Assembly (NCBI RefSeq): GCF_003863355.1
Contig: NZ_QQWG01000015.1
Location: 1-64,000, forward strand
Source of the DNA: Ancylomarina euxina
GTDB lineage: Bacteria; Bacteroidota; Bacteroidia; Bacteroidales; Marinifilaceae
Direction: 5' to 3'
Length of the DNA: 64,000 nt
Of this stretch, positions 63,427 through 64,000 are shown piece after piece (within the stretch, counting starts at the first letter, position 1; each line of letters starts with the position of its first letter). Under the pieces are notes generated by a model, which was not told the origin of the DNA, did not search any database, and saw only the letters and a list, made by a program, of their open reading frames with translations. Made by a program: the position numbers and the translations under genes.

Positions 63427-64000
63427 CTAATCCTTCTTTAAAGCCCACTCTACCGCCTTTTCAGCATGTAATGTTGTGGTATCAAAGGTTGGGATGTTCA
63501 CATCCGAATCCGAGATCAAAAGAGGAATCTCTGTACATCCTAAAATCACACCTTCAGCCCCTCTATCCTCCAGATTCTGAATAATCGTCTGATAAATCTG
63601 TCTCGATTCATCCTTGATTTTGCCTTGAACCAATTCGCCATAAATAATTTGATGTACTTGCGCTCTTTCGGCATCAGTCGGAATAAGAACCTCAATACCA
63701 AACTGTTTAGCAAGCACTTCCTTATAGAAATCTTTCTCCATGGTGAACTTGGTGCCAAGCAAAGCCACTTTTTTAATGCCTTTACTTATAATTTCCATAC
63801 CCGTCGCTTCAGCAATATGAAGAAAGGGAATTGAGATATTTGCCTTTATAGCTGGACTACATAGGTGCATGGTATTGGTACACAAAACAATAATATCTGC
63901 ACCAGCTTTTTCTAATCGCTTAGCGGAGTCGATCATAATCTCATCTAGTTCTTCCCATTTATCCTCATGTTGAAGTTTCACAATTTGATCAAAGTCAACA
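63427..64000 (-). CDS. Aspartate/glutamate racemase family protein (N-terminus outside window)
   Basis: At least 190 residues; the gene continues past position 64000. Racemase family motifs: ADIIVLCTNTMHLC with the first catalytic cysteine, KKVALLGTKFTMEKDFY, and GAEGVILGCTEIPLLISDSD with the second one. The frame upstream of the first possible internal start (GTG at 63981) reads VDFDQI, which agrees with the family sequence before KLQHEDKWEEL, so the true start lies ~40 codons further. Probably interconverts L- and D-aspartate (or glutamate) without a cofactor, but the amino acid is not determined. Confidence 0.88.
   Translation of the reverse strand, partial: VDFDQIVKLQHEDKWEELDEIMIDSAKRLEKAGADIIVLCTNTMHLCSPAIKANISIPFLHIAEATGMEIISKGIKKVALLGTKFTMEKDFYKEVLAKQFGIEVLIPTDAERAQVHQIIYGELVQGKIKDESRQIYQTIIQNLEDRGAEGVILGCTEIPLLISDSDVNIPTFDTTTLHAEKAVEWALKKD

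Overview
The window is a chromosomal segment of a Bacteroidota bacterium, most likely a marine or anaerobic member of the Bacteroidales/Marinilabiliales group. The evidence is a SusC/SusD pair, low GC content, several promoter candidates of the Bacteroidota type (TAnnTTTG at -7), a PorT-type barrel protein, LytTR signalling, KdsA for an LPS core, and fermentative genes (an NADH-linked [FeFe] hydrogenase and butyrate kinase). Genus is not determined. No rRNA, tRNA, CRISPR array, prophage or transposase was seen.

Left part (1-17 kb): a protein with a carboxypeptidase-like regulatory tail sits beside a decayed 21-bp (heptapeptide) tandem repeat. Then come a class I methyltransferase, a dispersed intergenic repeat, and a divergent OsmC / Crp-Fnr pair. 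A rearranged locus follows at 5.3-6.5 kb: 3' fragments of the crp-like gene and of the convergent flavoprotein gene are fused back to back, next to four nearly identical 201-bp tandem repeats. Next are a BaiN/HI0933-type flavoprotein, a MutS-like ATPase, a subclass B1 metallo-beta-lactamase, a U32-family protein, a PAS histidine kinase and the HrpB helicase.

Middle part (17-48 kb): a transglutaminase-like lipoprotein; then a minus-strand cluster whose two ends are a LytTR response regulator and a LytS-type histidine kinase, with SusD, SusC and a secreted zinc metalloprotease between them. I read this as a peptide-scavenging locus with its own regulators. It is followed by a ferredoxin-nitroreductase, kdsA, the hydCBA hydrogenase operon, butyrate kinase, glycerate kinase, a serine hydrolase, penicillin-binding protein 1A, rarA, a TPR protein, a cytidylate-kinase-like protein and a secreted C1 peptidase.

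Right part (48-64 kb): a PorT-like barrel protein; an RND efflux operon (adaptor, pump, TolC-like); an operon with a LolA-like carrier, two FtsX-type permeases and a LolD-like ATPase, followed after a dispersed repeat by an outer membrane barrel protein; two genes of the AmmeMemoRadiSam system; an SRPBCC protein; a DoxX-like protein; and an aspartate/glutamate racemase that runs off the right edge.

Most gene families are recognisable. The less ordinary items are the allele-mosaic scar between crp and the flavoprotein gene (44 identical residues, 15 silent codon changes), the tandem MITE-like array, the split two-component system around the SusCD-protease locus, the LolA/ABC/barrel export cluster, the minimal HydB subunit and a perfect palindrome overlapping the predicted hyd promoter.
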